From Fodinibius salinus (GTDB lineage: Bacteria > Bacteroidota > Rhodothermia > Balneolales > Balneolaceae): a stretch of DNA of 64,000 nt. The translations under genes were made by a program, and so were the position numbers. The DNA is taken from positions 1 to 64,000 of the forward strand of contig NZ_VNHY01000003.1 in the NCBI RefSeq assembly GCF_008124865.1, given 5' to 3'. Under the pieces are notes generated by a model that saw only the letters and a list, made by a program, of their open reading frames with translations, searched no databases and was not told the origin of the DNA. This document shows positions 1 through 10,300 of this stretch, piece after piece (the stretch's first letter is position 1; each line of letters begins with the position of its first letter).

Positions 1-1
1 C

Positions 2-94
2 CAACCGGTAGCCATGGAAGAAGGGCTGCGGTTTGCGATTCGCGAAGGCGGCCGCACAGTTGGGGCCGGCGTTGTAACTGAAATTATAGATTAA
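2..94 (+). CDS. tuf: Elongation factor Tu, C-terminal end (partial)
   Basis: Only the last 30 codons are inside the window; the gene begins upstream. The visible residues, including [13 protein letters not shown] and [11 protein letters not shown], are the standard end of domain 3 of EF-Tu, the GTPase that carries aminoacyl-tRNA to the ribosome. The reading frame ends in TAA at 92-94. It lies directly before tRNA-Trp, secE and nusG, which is the widespread bacterial order, and this supports the call. Nothing can be said about the GTPase domain from here. Confidence 0.95.
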   Translation, partial: QPVAMEEGLRFAIREGGRTVGAGVVTEIID

Positions 95-275
95 ACTTCT
101 AAGATAGTATCGCCTTGTAGCGATAATCTAATGATTGTTGGGAGGAGTAGGCTGGAAATTTGGTCTGTTCTTCTCGCATCTTTGGGTGTAGCTTCCCGAC
201 TGGTTCGGGAGTAGGGCAGTGAAAAGAAATAGCAGCTGGATTTCTTGCTGATCTGGAAACTGCACAAGTTAATTT

Positions 276-348
276 ACGGGTGTAGCTCAATTGGCAGAGC
301 AGTGGTCTCCAAAACCGAAGGTTGTGGGTTCGAGTCCTTCCACCCGTG
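276..348 (+). tRNA. trnW: tRNA-Trp (anticodon CCA)
   Basis: The sequence folds as a cloverleaf. The acceptor stem ACGGGTG (276-282) pairs with CACCCGT (341-347), followed by discriminator G at 348. The D arm is GCTC/GAGC, the anticodon loop CTCCAAA carries CCA at 309-311, and the T arm contains GGTTCGAGTCC. The 3' CCA is not encoded (GCA follows). The outer pair of the anticodon stem is a G-A mismatch. Its place between tuf and secE is the classic one. Bases 95-275 upstream show no gene. Confidence 0.95.
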
Positions 349-373
349 CAAGTATTGAACCGAATTGTAATTC

Positions 374-556
374 ATGGATAAGATTAAGGAATACATACAG
401 GACATACGCAAAGAGATGAAAAAAGTCTCTTGGCCGGATCAGCAAGAATTGATCGATTATACGATTGTTGTTGTTGTATTTACGGTTTTATTGTCCGCAT
501 TCATTTTTGTGATAGATCAAGTTTATAGCACGGTATTAGAGGCCATATATCAATGA
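374..556 (+). CDS. secE: Preprotein translocase subunit SecE
   Basis: Sixty residues, the usual size of the single-helix bacterial SecE. An amphipathic N-terminus with the conserved EMKKVSWPDQQEL stretch (about residues 14-26) is followed by one membrane segment rich in Val, Ile and Phe (about residues 30-50). SecE clamps SecY in the inner-membrane translocon. The stop codon overlaps the nusG start (ATGA), so the two are translationally coupled. The tuf, tRNA-Trp, secE, nusG order confirms the assignment despite the small size. Confidence 0.96.
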   Translation: MDKIKEYIQDIRKEMKKVSWPDQQELIDYTIVVVVFTVLLSAFIFVIDQVYSTVLEAIYQ

Positions 557-1119
557 CAAAAGAGGAACAACATAAATGGTATGTCGTTCGTGTGTTTTCC
601 AGCCACGAAAAGAAAGTAAAGCGATATCTGGATCGTGAGATTGAGATGCAAGGACTGGAAGATAAGATCATTGAAGTTTTGATCCCCACTGAAACAGTCG
701 TTGAAATACGATCGGGGAAAAAGAAAACACGCGAAAAGAATTTTTTCCCAGGCTATATTTTGTTGAAGACAATTTATGATGAAGAAGTCAATAATCTTAT
801 CCAGGGGGCTCCTTCAACGATTGGTTTTTTGAAAACTGGAAAGAAACAGCATGCTCCCAAGCCATTGCGTAAAGCTGAGGTTGATCGTATTCTCGGCCGG
901 GTAGAAGGTGATGATGACGCTATGGAGCAGGGAGGTAAGATTGAAATCCCGTACGATGAGGGAGATGTTGTTGAAGTTATTGACGGACCTTTTAAAGATT
1001 TTGACGGAACCGTACAAGAAGTAAACGCAGATAAATTAAAATTACGAGTTCTGGTAAGTATTTTCGGTCGAAAGACCCCGGTTGAAGTTGGTGTGAACCA
1101 GGTAGAACCTGCAACTTGA
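553..1119 (+). CDS. nusG: Transcription termination/antitermination protein NusG
   Basis: The 188-residue protein has the N-terminal NGN domain (WYVVRVFSSHEKKV, then FFPGYILL near residues 55-65) and a C-terminal KOW domain (EGDVVEVIDGPFKDFDGTV, about residues 130-150). NusG binds the RNA polymerase clamp to increase processivity and links it to Rho or ribosomal protein S10. Its length is normal for a NusG without an insertion. The start overlaps the secE stop by four bases, and rplK follows after 76 bases. Confidence 0.97.
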   Translation: MTKEEQHKWYVVRVFSSHEKKVKRYLDREIEMQGLEDKIIEVLIPTETVVEIRSGKKKTREKNFFPGYILLKTIYDEEVNNLIQGAPSTIGFLKTGKKQHAPKPLRKAEVDRILGRVEGDDDAMEQGGKIEIPYDEGDVVEVIDGPFKDFDGTVQEVNADKLKLRVLVSIFGRKTPVEVGVNQVEPAT

Positions 1120-1133
1120 CCACTATTATATAA

Positions 1134-1152
1134 TCACTTGATGCAAAAGTGA
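1134..1152 (+). promoter_or_regulatory. Small hairpin in the nusG-rplK leader
   Basis: TCACTT (1134-1139) pairs with AAGTGA (1147-1152) around a 7-nt loop, 44 bases before the rplK start. The L11-L1 operon is commonly autoregulated by L1 binding an mRNA stem in this leader. Whether this stem is that site cannot be decided from sequence alone; a second helix typical of L1 targets was not clear. Confidence 0.25.
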
Positions 1153-1195
1153 GCTATTACGCGGCAAATAAACATAAGTACAATTACTAATTAAA

Positions 1196-1627
1196 ATGGC
1201 AAAAGAAGTAGATCAAGTACTTAAGCTCCAGATTCGGGGCGGACAGGCAAACCCTGCCCCACCCGTTGGACCTGCTTTAGGGCAGGCTGGAATAAATATT
1301 ATGGAGTTTTGTAAGGCTTTTAATGCTAAGACCCAAGAAGATGCCGGTACTATTATTCCGGTTGAAATCACGGTTTATCAGGATAAGTCTTTCGATTTCA
1401 TAACTAAGACTCCGCCTGCTGCAGTACTGCTAAAACAAGCTGCTGGCATTGATACAGGTTCCGGAGAACCCAACCGTACCAAGGTTGGCGACGTTACCTG
1501 GACCCAGTGCAAGGAGATAGCAGAACAGAAAATGCAGGATCTTAACGCTTTTGAGGTAGAGAACGCTGCTGAGATGATTGCAGGAACTGCCCGAAGTATG
1601 GGGCTGCGTGTACAAAGAGATAAATAG
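1196..1627 (+). CDS. rplK: 50S ribosomal protein L11
   Basis: The protein is 143 residues, the normal length. The N-terminal domain carries the typical [20 protein letters not shown] motif (about residues 15-34). The RNA-binding C-terminal half ends in [11 protein letters not shown]11 forms the GTPase-associated centre with 23S rRNA and the L10-L7/L12 stalk, and is the binding site for thiostrepton. It is followed after 15 bases by rplA, as in most bacteria, and probably shares its transcript. Confidence 0.98.
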   Translation: MAKEVDQVLKLQIRGGQANPAPPVGPALGQAGINIMEFCKAFNAKTQEDAGTIIPVEITVYQDKSFDFITKTPPAAVLLKQAAGIDTGSGEPNRTKVGDVTWTQCKEIAEQKMQDLNAFEVENAAEMIAGTARSMGLRVQRDK

Positions 1628-1642
1628 AAGGTAAATTAATTT

Positions 1643-2341
1643 ATGTCACAACGAGGAAAAAAGTACCAAGAGGCCGCAAAGCTCATCGATCCTGAGTTGG
1701 AATATACTCTGGAAGAAGCTTGTGATCTTGTGGAGAAAACCTCTACGGCTAGCTTTGATGAATCCGTTGACCTGGATTTGCGTTTGGGAGTAGATCCCCG
1801 ACATGCCGACCAAATGGTGCGCGGTTCTGTTACCTTGCCACATGGCACAGGTAAAGAAGTGCGTGTATTAGCACTGGTCAGTGAAGCAAAGCAAGAAGAA
1901 GCCGAAGAGGCAGGAGCAGATCATGTGGGCCTTGACGAGTATATCGAGAAAATTGAAGATGGATGGACAGACGTTGATGTAGTTATTGCCACTCCGGATG
2001 TAATGGGACAAATTGGTAAGCTCGGACGCATTTTGGGTCCGCGCGGACTTATGCCCAATCCTAAAAGTGGTACAGTTACAAACGACGTTGCTGATGCAAT
2101 TGATGAAGCGAAATCTGGTAAGATTGATTTTCGTGTAGATGACTACGGAATTCTGCACGCATCAATCGGACGTATAAGTTTTGATCCCAGAGAGCTTCGT
2201 GAGAATGCAATGGAATTTTTCAAAACGGTCATGCGACTCCGACCCGCTTCCGCTAAAGGATTATATATACGAAGCGCGTTTATGAGTTCAACAATGGGCC
2301 CGAGTATTCCATTAAGTCGTTCATCGATCATGTCTGCATAA
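1643..2341 (+). CDS. rplA: 50S ribosomal protein L1
   Basis: The protein is 232 residues, the expected length. It carries the L1 signature around [20 protein letters not shown] (about residues 125-145). The C-terminus with [20 protein letters not shown] matches the family end. L1 builds the mobile stalk at the E site and usually represses its own operon. It sits between rplK (15 bases upstream) and rplJ (23 bases downstream), consistent with one L11-L1-L10-L7/L12 transcript. Confidence 0.98.
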   Translation: MSQRGKKYQEAAKLIDPELEYTLEEACDLVEKTSTASFDESVDLDLRLGVDPRHADQMVRGSVTLPHGTGKEVRVLALVSEAKQEEAEEAGADHVGLDEYIEKIEDGWTDVDVVIATPDVMGQIGKLGRILGPRGLMPNPKSGTVTNDVADAIDEAKSGKIDFRVDDYGILHASIGRISFDPRELRENAMEFFKTVMRLRPASAKGLYIRSAFMSSTMGPSIPLSRSSIMSA

Positions 2342-2364
2342 CGATAAAATTATAGAACCATATA

Positions 2365-2889
2365 ATGGCAACATTAGCAGAAAAGAAGGAAACTGTTGAA
2401 CAAATTACAGAAGACCTAAATAGTTCCGGTGCTGTTTATATCACCAACTATGCGGGTATGTCTGTAAAAGAAGTCAACAATATGCGTGGTGAATTCTTTG
2501 AAGGCAATATTAAATACAAGGTGTATAAAAATACCCTAGTAAAACGAGCCATGGACGAAGTAGGCGGATATGAGGATTTATATCCCCATCTGGCCAACCA
2601 AAATGGCTTTGCCTTTGTAGAAGAAGAGCTTGCTGCACCTGCGAAAGTGATTAAAAAACTATTTGAAGAAACAGAAAAGCCCAAGTTCAAAGCTGCTGTC
2701 ATCGACGGTGATTATTACGGTGAAGATGAGCTTGAAACTTTGGCCGCAATGAAATCCAAGAGCGAAGTTATTGGAGATATTGCAGGTCTATTACTTGGTC
2801 CTGTTTCTAATGTGGTTAATGCAGTTCAAGCTCCCGGTAGAAATATTGCCGGAGCTCTTGAAACCATCGCTGAAGAAGGCGACGAATAA
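2365..2889 (+). CDS. rplJ: 50S ribosomal protein L10
   Basis: The 174-residue protein has the L10 pattern. The N-terminal rRNA-binding domain shows TNYAGMSVKEVNNMR and KVYKNTLVKRAM (about residues 28-65). The acidic, Ala-rich C-terminal helix that binds L7/L12 dimers is present. L10 anchors the ribosomal stalk. The gene lies between rplA and rplL in the standard order, and rplL starts 55 bases downstream. No long L10 leader fits in the 23-base gap upstream, so any autoregulation would act elsewhere. Confidence 0.97.
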   Translation: MATLAEKKETVEQITEDLNSSGAVYITNYAGMSVKEVNNMRGEFFEGNIKYKVYKNTLVKRAMDEVGGYEDLYPHLANQNGFAFVEEELAAPAKVIKKLFEETEKPKFKAAVIDGDYYGEDELETLAAMKSKSEVIGDIAGLLLGPVSNVVNAVQAPGRNIAGALETIAEEGDE

Positions 2890-2944
2890 TTAAATCAACA
2901 ACACAACGAATTTTCAATTCAAAGATCAATCGGAGAATAAACAA

Positions 2945-3316
2945 ATGGCTGACGTTAAAGAAATAGCTGAAGAACTAGTCAATTTAACTGTAAAAGAAGC
3001 AAACGAACTTGCTGATTTTCTTGAAGAAGAATACGGTATCGAACCCGCAACAGGTGGCGCAGTAGTTGCTGCTGGTGGCGGAGAAGGCGGTGACGAGGAA
3101 GAACAAACAGAATTTGATGTTGTTCTGAATGGTCCCGGCGACAAAAAGATTGCCGTTATTAAGGAAGTTCGTGGAATCACCGGCCTTGGCCTCAAAGAGG
3201 CTAAAGAATTGGTGGATAATGCACCTAATCCTATTAAAGAAGGTGTTGCAAAAGAAGAAGCCGAAGATCTCAAGTCTCAGCTTGAGGATGCCGGTGCAGA
3301 GGTTGAGCTTAAGTAA
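2945..3316 (+). CDS. rplL: 50S ribosomal protein L7/L12
   Basis: The 123-residue protein has the dimerisation domain (residues 1-35), a Gly/Ala/Glu-rich hinge (about 38-55) and the C-terminal factor-binding domain. That last domain contains [20 protein letters not shown] and ends in AGAEVELK. The multicopy stalk protein recruits translation factors. The protein is strongly acidic, as usual for the family and accentuated in halophiles. Hairpins in the gap before rpoB may uncouple its high expression from that of RNA polymerase. Confidence 0.98.
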   Translation: MADVKEIAEELVNLTVKEANELADFLEEEYGIEPATGGAVVAAGGGEGGDEEEQTEFDVVLNGPGDKKIAVIKEVRGITGLGLKEAKELVDNAPNPIKEGVAKEEAEDLKSQLEDAGAEVELK

Positions 3317-3344
3317 TTTAAGCCTCCTAACATATATTTTGCCT

Positions 3345-3439
3345 TAGCCAATATCGTATTTGACGGTATTGGCTATTGGCGTCTATTTGCATGCTAGTAA
3401 TACACTTATTATAAAGTGTAACCGAAGCGGCAAATTCGG
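3345..3439 (+). promoter_or_regulatory. Hairpin array in the rplL-rpoB intergenic region (candidate attenuator or processing site)
   Basis: Three stems follow one another. The first is 13 bp with one G-U pair (3345-3357 with 3363-3375, core TAGCCAATA/TATTGGCTA). The second is TACACTT/AAGTGTA (3401-3407 with 3414-3420). The third is CCGAA/TTCGG (3422-3426 with 3435-3439). None has a proper U tract, so they are not ordinary terminators. In other bacteria this gap holds a partial attenuator and an RNase III site; the same role is inferred here. Confidence 0.5.
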
Positions 3440-3477
3440 CTCATCAACATCAACTTAATTTTAATGGAGAGGTTCTT

Positions 3478-6400
3478 TTGAGTAAACAGAGTAAAATGAA
3501 AAAAATTCCTTTCACCGACCGCTTATCTTTTGCAAGTACTGAACATGTATTGGACTATCCAGATTTTCTGGGCGTTCAGCTTGATTCATTTGAGCAGTTT
3601 ACCCAGCTGGATGTAGCTCCTGAAGATCGTAAAAATCAGGGACTGCAAAAGATTTTTAACGATAATTTTCCTATTCAGGATTCGCGGGAAACCCATATCC
3701 TGGAATTCATGCATTATAGCGTAGATACGCCTAAATATAGCATGAAGGAATGCCAAGAGCGTGGACTCTCGTATGCCGTACCGCTCAAAGCAAAAATTCG
3801 GTTGTCGGCTGTTGATGATGACGATGAAACAACCGAAACTATTGAACAGGAAGTATTTTTGGGCGATCTCCCGTGGATGACATCCAAGGGTAGTTTTATC
3901 ATTAATGGTTCAGAACGCGTAATTGTAAGTCAGCTGCATCGTTCGCCCGGTGCTTTCTTTGGAACCAATGAACACCCCAACGGGACGCAGCTTTACAATG
4001 CCCGTGTAATTCCGTTTAAAGGTTCTTGGATTGAGTTTTCTACAGATATCCGTGATGTGCTGTGGGCATATATTGATCGTAAAAAGAAGGTTCCATTTAC
4101 AACTCTTCTCAGAGCATTGGGATATTCCACAGATGAGGAGTTGTTTAATCTGTTTGGCCAATCCGAAGTTGTTGAAATTGAAAGCAAGAAACAGTTTAAG
4201 AAAGAGCTGGTTGGTGAACGATTAGCGGTCGATATTGTAACTGAGCAGGTGGAAGAAGTAGTTGATGAAGATACCGGCGAAGTAACTGAAGCAACGAGCC
4301 GCGAGACACTACTCGAAATTGACCATGAGCTTGAAGAAGATGATTACGGCAAGCTCAAAGAGGCCGACGTAGAAAAGGTACGCATCCAAACCATGGAGCC
4401 GGAAGATTCTGAGCGGGATGTGTTTATGAATACTATCCGCAAAGATCCTACACATGACGAAGAGTCGGCACTTGGAGAAATTTACAAGCAAATTCGAACC
4501 GGTGAAATGCCGGACGCTGAAACAGCACGACAAGTGCTGGAGCGATTGTTTTTTAGCGACAAGAAATATGATCTCGGCGAAGTGGGTCGATATCGTCTTA
4601 ACAAGCGGTTGAAGGTTGATGTCGATATGGATATCCGCTACTTGGTTAAGGAGGATATCGTTGCCATTATCGAAGAGGTTATCAGATTAAAGAACATGAA
4701 GGCTCAGGTGGATGATATTGATCACTTGAGTAATCGTCGTGTTCGAACTATTGGTGAACAACTGGGTCAACAGTTTTCTATTGGATTGGCTCGGATGTCT
4801 CGTACGATCAAAGAACGAATGAACTCGCGTGATGCTGAACAGCTGACACCTCAGGACTTAGTCAATGCGCGTACCATCTCTTCTGTGATTAACACATTCT
4901 TTGGTACGAATCAGCTGTCGCAGTTTATGGATCAGACCAATCCTATTGCAACACTTACGCATAAGCGTCGGATGTCTGCACTGGGACCCGGTGGATTAAC
5001 TCGTGAACGAGCAGGCTTTGAAGTTCGTGATGTTCACTACACGCACTATGGACGTTTATGTCCAATTGAAACGCCAGAAGGTCCTAATATTGGACTAATT
5101 ACTTCGCTTTGTGTACACGCGAAAGTAAATGACTTTGGATTTATTGAAACACCGTATCGCCAAGTCGAAGACGGGGAGGTATCTGATGATATTGAATATC
5201 TTTCTGCCGAGCAGGAAGATGAAACGGTCATTGCACAGGCAAATGCTCCGTTGGATAAAAGTGGTGCGTTTAAGAATGATAACGTTTTCTCTCGTTTCCG
5301 AGACGGAAATTACCAGATGGCTTCTCCTGATGAGGTTGGATATATGGATGTCTCTACCAATCAGATTGCATCAGTTGCAGCAGCACTTATTCCGTTTATG
5401 GAACATAATGATGCCAACCGTGCGCTTATGGGAGCAAACATGCAGCGTCAGGCAGTACCACTGCTTCGTCCCGAAGCGCCCGTTGTTGGAACAGGTCTCG
5501 AGCACCGTGCGGCTAAAGATTCCCGCGCTATTATCACTGCCGAAGAAGATGGGGAAGTGGTCTATGTAAGTGCCGAGGAAATTCATGTGAAGTATGATCG
5601 CTCCGAAATGGAGCAGAATTGCTATTTTGATGATGGCATCCGCAAGTTCAATCTTTCCAAGTTTGAGCGAACAAATCAGGATACGACCATCAACCAGACA
5701 CCTATTGTAGAAGTAGGTGACGAGGTTAAAAAAGGTCAAACACTGGCTGATGGGTGTGCAACCGATCAGGGAGAACTTGCCTTGGGACGTAATCTACTTG
5801 TTGGTTTTGTTCCGTGGAGAGGATATAACTTTGAGGATGCAATTGTAGTAAGTGAACGCATTGTTCAGGATGATATTTACACCTCTATCCATATTGAAGA
5901 ATTTGAACAAGAAGTTCGGGATACCAAGCGCGGTGAAGAAGAATTGACGCGTGAAATTCCGAATGTGAGTGAAGATTCTACAAAAGATCTTGATGAACAA
6001 GGTATTATCCGAACTGGTGCGAAGATTAATCCCGGTGATATATTGGTCGGTAAAATTACCCCAAAAGGTGAAACCGATCCCACGCCGGAAGAAAAACTCC
6101 TGCGAGCTATTTTTGGAGATAAGGCTGGAGATGTGAAAGATGCTTCGCTTAAAGTTCCACCTGGGGTATCAGGTACAGTTATTGATACCAAACTCTTTAG
6201 CCGCAAGCGTGATGAGCAGATCTCCCGAAAAGAGGAGAAGAAACAGGTTGAGCTTGAAAATGAACGTCATGCCGAGAAGGTTGAAGAGCTCAACGAAGAA
6301 ATGGTGGATAACCTTTATACTCTGCTCAGAGATAAAACGTCGCCTGGTGTGTATGACTTTAGCGGTGTTGAGCTTATTCCGAAAGGACAAAAATATCGCA

Positions 6401-7311
6401 AGTCCGATTTTCAAGAATTGGATCCCGTTAATATTAATGAAAATATTGACTGGGCTACCGATGATGAACTGGTAGAACATGTACGACTGCTCTTTGAAAA
6501 CTATCGAAAGTTACGCCGAGAAATTGATACTGAGGCTAAGCGCCGTAAGTATCAGATTCAGGTAGGAGACGATCTACCGCCGGGCATTATCCAGAAAGCA
6601 AAAGTTTATGTTGCCAAAAAGCGCAAGCTTCAGGTAGGTGACAAACTTTCCGGACGGCACGGTAATAAAGGTGTGATTGCAAAAGTTGTACCCGTTGAAG
6701 ATATGCCGTATATGGAAGACGGTACTCCCGTTGATATTTGTTTGAACCCACTGGGTGTACCTTCACGAATGAACCTTGGTCAAATTTATGAGACCATTCT
6801 CGGTTGGGCAGCCAAAGAATTGGGTGTTAAGTTTGCATCCCCAATATTTGATGGCGCATCCGAAGAGCAGGTAAAAGACAAGATGGAAGAAGCCGGATTG
6901 CCCAGAGATGGACGTGTAACATTGTATGACGGCCGAACCGGCCAACCGATGGATCAGAAATCTACGGTTGGGTATATTTACATGCTTAAGCTTAACCACC
7001 TGATTGAAGACAAGATGCATGCACGATCTATTGGTCCTTATTCGCTTATTACCCAGCAGCCGCTGGGCGGTAAGGCTCAATTTGGCGGACAGCGTCTCGG
7101 TGAGATGGAGGTTTGGGCACTGTATGCGTATGGTGCTTCAAATATCCTTAAAGAGATGCTTACTGTTAAAAGTGATGATGTGAAAGGTCGATCGCGCGTA
7201 TATGAGGCCATTGTAAAAGGTGAAAATCTGCCCGAAGGAGATGTTCCCGAGTCCTTTAAGGTACTGCTGCGCGAAATGATGGGACTCGGACTCGACATTC
7301 ACATTGATTAA
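3478..7311 (+). CDS. rpoB: DNA-directed RNA polymerase subunit beta
   Basis: The 1277-residue protein is a full-length beta subunit. It has the rifampicin-region sequence FFGTNQLSQFMDQTNP, then HKRRMSALGPGGLTRERAG. Further on are the catalytic-region motif KLSGRHGNKGVI and the C-terminal GGQRLGEMEVWALYAYGA. The start is TTG at 3478, chosen because GGAGAGG at 3466-3472 lies five bases upstream. An internal ATG at 3496 is less well placed. It forms the catalytic core with RpoC, which follows after 52 bases. Confidence 0.98.
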   Translation: MSKQSKMKKIPFTDRLSFASTEHVLDYPDFLGVQLDSFEQFTQLDVAPEDRKNQGLQKIFNDNFPIQDSRETHILEFMHYSVDTPKYSMKECQERGLSYAVPLKAKIRLSAVDDDDETTETIEQEVFLGDLPWMTSKGSFIINGSERVIVSQLHRSPGAFFGTNEHPNGTQLYNARVIPFKGSWIEFSTDIRDVLWAYIDRKKKVPFTTLLRALGYSTDEELFNLFGQSEVVEIESKKQFKKELVGERLAVDIVTEQVEEVVDEDTGEVTEATSRETLLEIDHELEEDDYGKLKEADVEKVRIQTMEPEDSERDVFMNTIRKDPTHDEESALGEIYKQIRTGEMPDAETARQVLERLFFSDKKYDLGEVGRYRLNKRLKVDVDMDIRYLVKEDIVAIIEEVIRLKNMKAQVDDIDHLSNRRVRTIGEQLGQQFSIGLARMSRTIKERMNSRDAEQLTPQDLVNARTISSVINTFFGTNQLSQFMDQTNPIATLTHKRRMSALGPGGLTRERAGFEVRDVHYTHYGRLCPIETPEGPNIGLITSLCVHAKVNDFGFIETPYRQVEDGEVSDDIEYLSAEQEDETVIAQANAPLDKSGAFKNDNVFSRFRDGNYQMASPDEVGYMDVSTNQIASVAAALIPFMEHNDANRALMGANMQRQAVPLLRPEAPVVGTGLEHRAAKDSRAIITAEEDGEVVYVSAEEIHVKYDRSEMEQNCYFDDGIRKFNLSKFERTNQDTTINQTPIVEVGDEVKKGQTLADGCATDQGELALGRNLLVGFVPWRGYNFEDAIVVSERIVQDDIYTSIHIEEFEQEVRDTKRGEEELTREIPNVSEDSTKDLDEQGIIRTGAKINPGDILVGKITPKGETDPTPEEKLLRAIFGDKAGDVKDASLKVPPGVSGTVIDTKLFSRKRDEQISRKEEKKQVELENERHAEKVEELNEEMVDNLYTLLRDKTSPGVYDFSGVELIPKGQKYRKSDFQELDPVNINENIDWATDDELVEHVRLLFENYRKLRREIDTEAKRRKYQIQVGDDLPPGIIQKAKVYVAKKRKLQVGDKLSGRHGNKGVIAKVVPVEDMPYMEDGTPVDICLNPLGVPSRMNLGQIYETILGWAAKELGVKFASPIFDGASEEQVKDKMEEAGLPRDGRVTLYDGRTGQPMDQKSTVGYIYMLKLNHLIEDKMHARSIGPYSLITQQPLGGKAQFGGQRLGEMEVWALYAYGASNILKEMLTVKSDDVKGRSRVYEAIVKGENLPEGDVPESFKVLLREMMGLGLDIHID

Positions 7312-7363
7312 TTTGAATAACAGAATTTATACTGTTAAATAAAGTCAACCCGGAGGTATTTCC

Positions 7364-10300
7364 TTGCCGACTACTAATACATTAACAGTTTCGAAAGACT
7401 TCGATAAAATTGGAATTTCCCTGTCGTCGCCTGAGACTATTCTCTCGCGATCGCACGGCGAAGTCTTGACTCCCGAAACAATCAACTATCGTACTTTCAA
7501 ACCCGAAATGGACGGCCTGTTCTGTGAGAAGATTTTTGGGCCGGTAAAAGATTATGAATGCCATTGCGGTAAATATAAACGAATTCGCTATAAGGGTATT
7601 ATTTGTGACCGTTGTGGCGTTGAAGTAACCAGAAAAGCAGTTCGACGAGAGCGAATGGGTCACATTTCGCTTACCGTACCTGTGGTACATATCTGGTACT
7701 TCAAATCGTTGCCCAACAAACTTGCTTATTTGCTGGGGTATTCTTCCAAAAATCTTGAGAAGATTGTTTACTATGAGACCTATGTAGTAATGAATCCGGG
7801 AGTAGCCCGCGATCTCGGTTATAAGAAAGGTGACCTGATCTCCGAAGAAGAGTATTACGACATTCAGGAGCAGTTGCCTGAAGATCAGTGGGAGATGGAA
7901 GATGATAACAAAGAGAAGTTCCGTGCTAAAGAAGGAGCTGAAGCTATCTATGAGCTGCTTGAAACGCAGGATCTGGATGAGCTGGCGTACCGCTTGCGGT
8001 ATGAAGCACGGAATGAGACTTCTCAGATGCGGAAAAAGAAGAAGCTGAAGCGTCTGCAGGTTATCGAATCATTTCGGGCAGCAAATCAGCATACCGAAAA
8101 TCGTCCCGAGTGGATGATACAAAGTGTAATTCCGGTGATACCTCCGGAGCTTCGTCCGCTTGTACCTCTGGAAGGTGGTCGATTTGCAACTTCTGATCTT
8201 AATGACTTATATCGACGGGTTATCATCCGAAATAACCGATTGAAACGTCTGGTTGATATTAAGGCGCCGGACGTAATCCTGCGCAATGAAAAACGGATGT
8301 TGCAGGAAGCGGTAGATTCGCTGTATGATAACTCCAGAAAATCGAATGCGGTACGCAACAACAATCGACCTCTTAAGTCTCTAAGCGATATGCTTAAAGG
8401 GAAGAGCGGTCGATTCCGACAGAACTTGCTTGGTAAACGTGTAGATTATTCCGGCCGTTCTGTAATTGTTGTCGGTCCTGATCTGAAGATGCATCAATGT
8501 GGTCTGCCGAAAGAAATGGCGGTTGAGCTTTATAAGCCATTTATCATCCGACGATTGATTGAGCGCGGATATGTGAAGACTGTAAAATCGGCAAAGAAAG
8601 TAGTAGATCGCCGAGACAAAGTGGTTTGGGAAGTGCTGGAAAATGTTATTGAAGGGCATCCCATTCTGTTAAATCGTGCACCGACATTGCACAGGCTCGG
8701 TATTCAGGCTTACCAACCGGTACTTATTGAAGAGAAAGCTGTGCAGCTTCACCCGCTGTCATGTACGGCATTTAATGCTGACTTTGACGGTGACCAGATG
8801 GCTGTACACTTACCATTGAGTCATGATGCCATTCTTGAAGCATCAGTATTGATGTTGGGCTCGCACAATATTTTAAGTCCTGCCAACGGTGGACCTATTG
8901 CCGTTCCTTCGCAGGACATGGTTCTGGGTATTTACTACCTAACCAAGATGGCCAATGATCAGCGTGGCGAAGGTAAAACGTTCGCTAATCTCGATGAGGT
9001 TCTTATTGCCTATGATCGAGATCGCTTGGATCTACATGCCAAAATTAATATTCGCATTCCGGTTACTGATGAAGATGGGAATGAAGGATATGAAATTGTG
9101 AAATCAACGACGGGACGTGTAATCTTTAACAAGATTCTACCCGAAGGTATAGAGTATGTCAATAGAACCTTAGGTAAAAAAGAGCTGCGTTCACTTATTG
9201 GTGATATTCATTATGAAGTGGGTACTGCTCGTACTGCCGAATTTCTTGATGAGATGAAGCGTCTTGGTTTTAATCAGGCAACGACTGGTGGATTATCGTT
9301 CAGTCTCGAAGACATTGTAATTCCTGATGAGAAAAAAGAGCTCATCCAAAATGCTCAGGATGAGGTTAGTGAAATTACTGACCGTTATGAGATGGGTTTC
9401 ATTACCGACAACGAGCGGTACAACCAGGTTATTGACAAGTGGACAAGCACTACTAACCGCGTGTCAGAGTCGTTGTTTGAATCATTAACGGAAGACAGAG
9501 AAGGATTTAATCCGGTATTTATGATGGCCGATTCCGGAGCTCGTGGTTCTAAAGAGCAGATTCGTCAGCTCGGTGGAATGCGTGGACTGATGGCTAAGCC
9601 TCAGAAAAGTTCTATGCAGGAAGGTAATGAGGTTATCGAAAATCCTATTTTGTCATCATTCCGGGAAGGCCTAACAGTACTTGAATACTTTATTTCTACG
9701 CACGGTGCACGAAAAGGTCTGGCTGATACCGCACTTAAAACTGCTGATGCCGGTTACTTAACACGTCGCCTTGTGGATGTATCGCAAGATATCATCATCA
9801 ACGAAAAAGATTGTGGAACGCTGCGCGGTATTAAGATGAAAGCGCTCAAGGATAACGAAGATGTTATTGAGAGCCTTGAAGATCGAATTCTTGGCCGCGT
9901 TTCGCTGCATGATATTTATGATCCTATTGACGATGAGCTTCTCTGTGAAGCAAATCAGATGATTGATGAGCAAGTAGCGAAAAGTATAGCTGAAACCTCT
10001 ATCGAAGAGGTAGAGATTCGATCGGTACTGACTTGCGAAAGTGAACAAGGGGTATGCTCTAAATGTTACGGTCGGGATCTTTCACGGGGAACAATGGTTC
10101 AGGTTGGTGAAGCCGTGGGTGTTATTGCGGCCCAATCAATTGGTGAACCCGGTACACAGCTGACGCTACGAACTTTCCACGTAGGTGGTACAGCTTCACG
10201 AATGGAGTCAGAGTCGCAGCATAAGGCAAAATTCGAAGGTACGGCTGAGTTCGAAAACATCCGCGTTGTCGAATATGATGACGGTGAAGAGATTCATGAT

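Noticed and set aside
194-210. Hairpin TCCCGA/TCGGGA between tuf and tRNA-Trp as a terminator
   Set aside because: Only 6 bp and no T tract; tuf and the tRNA are usually co-transcribed.
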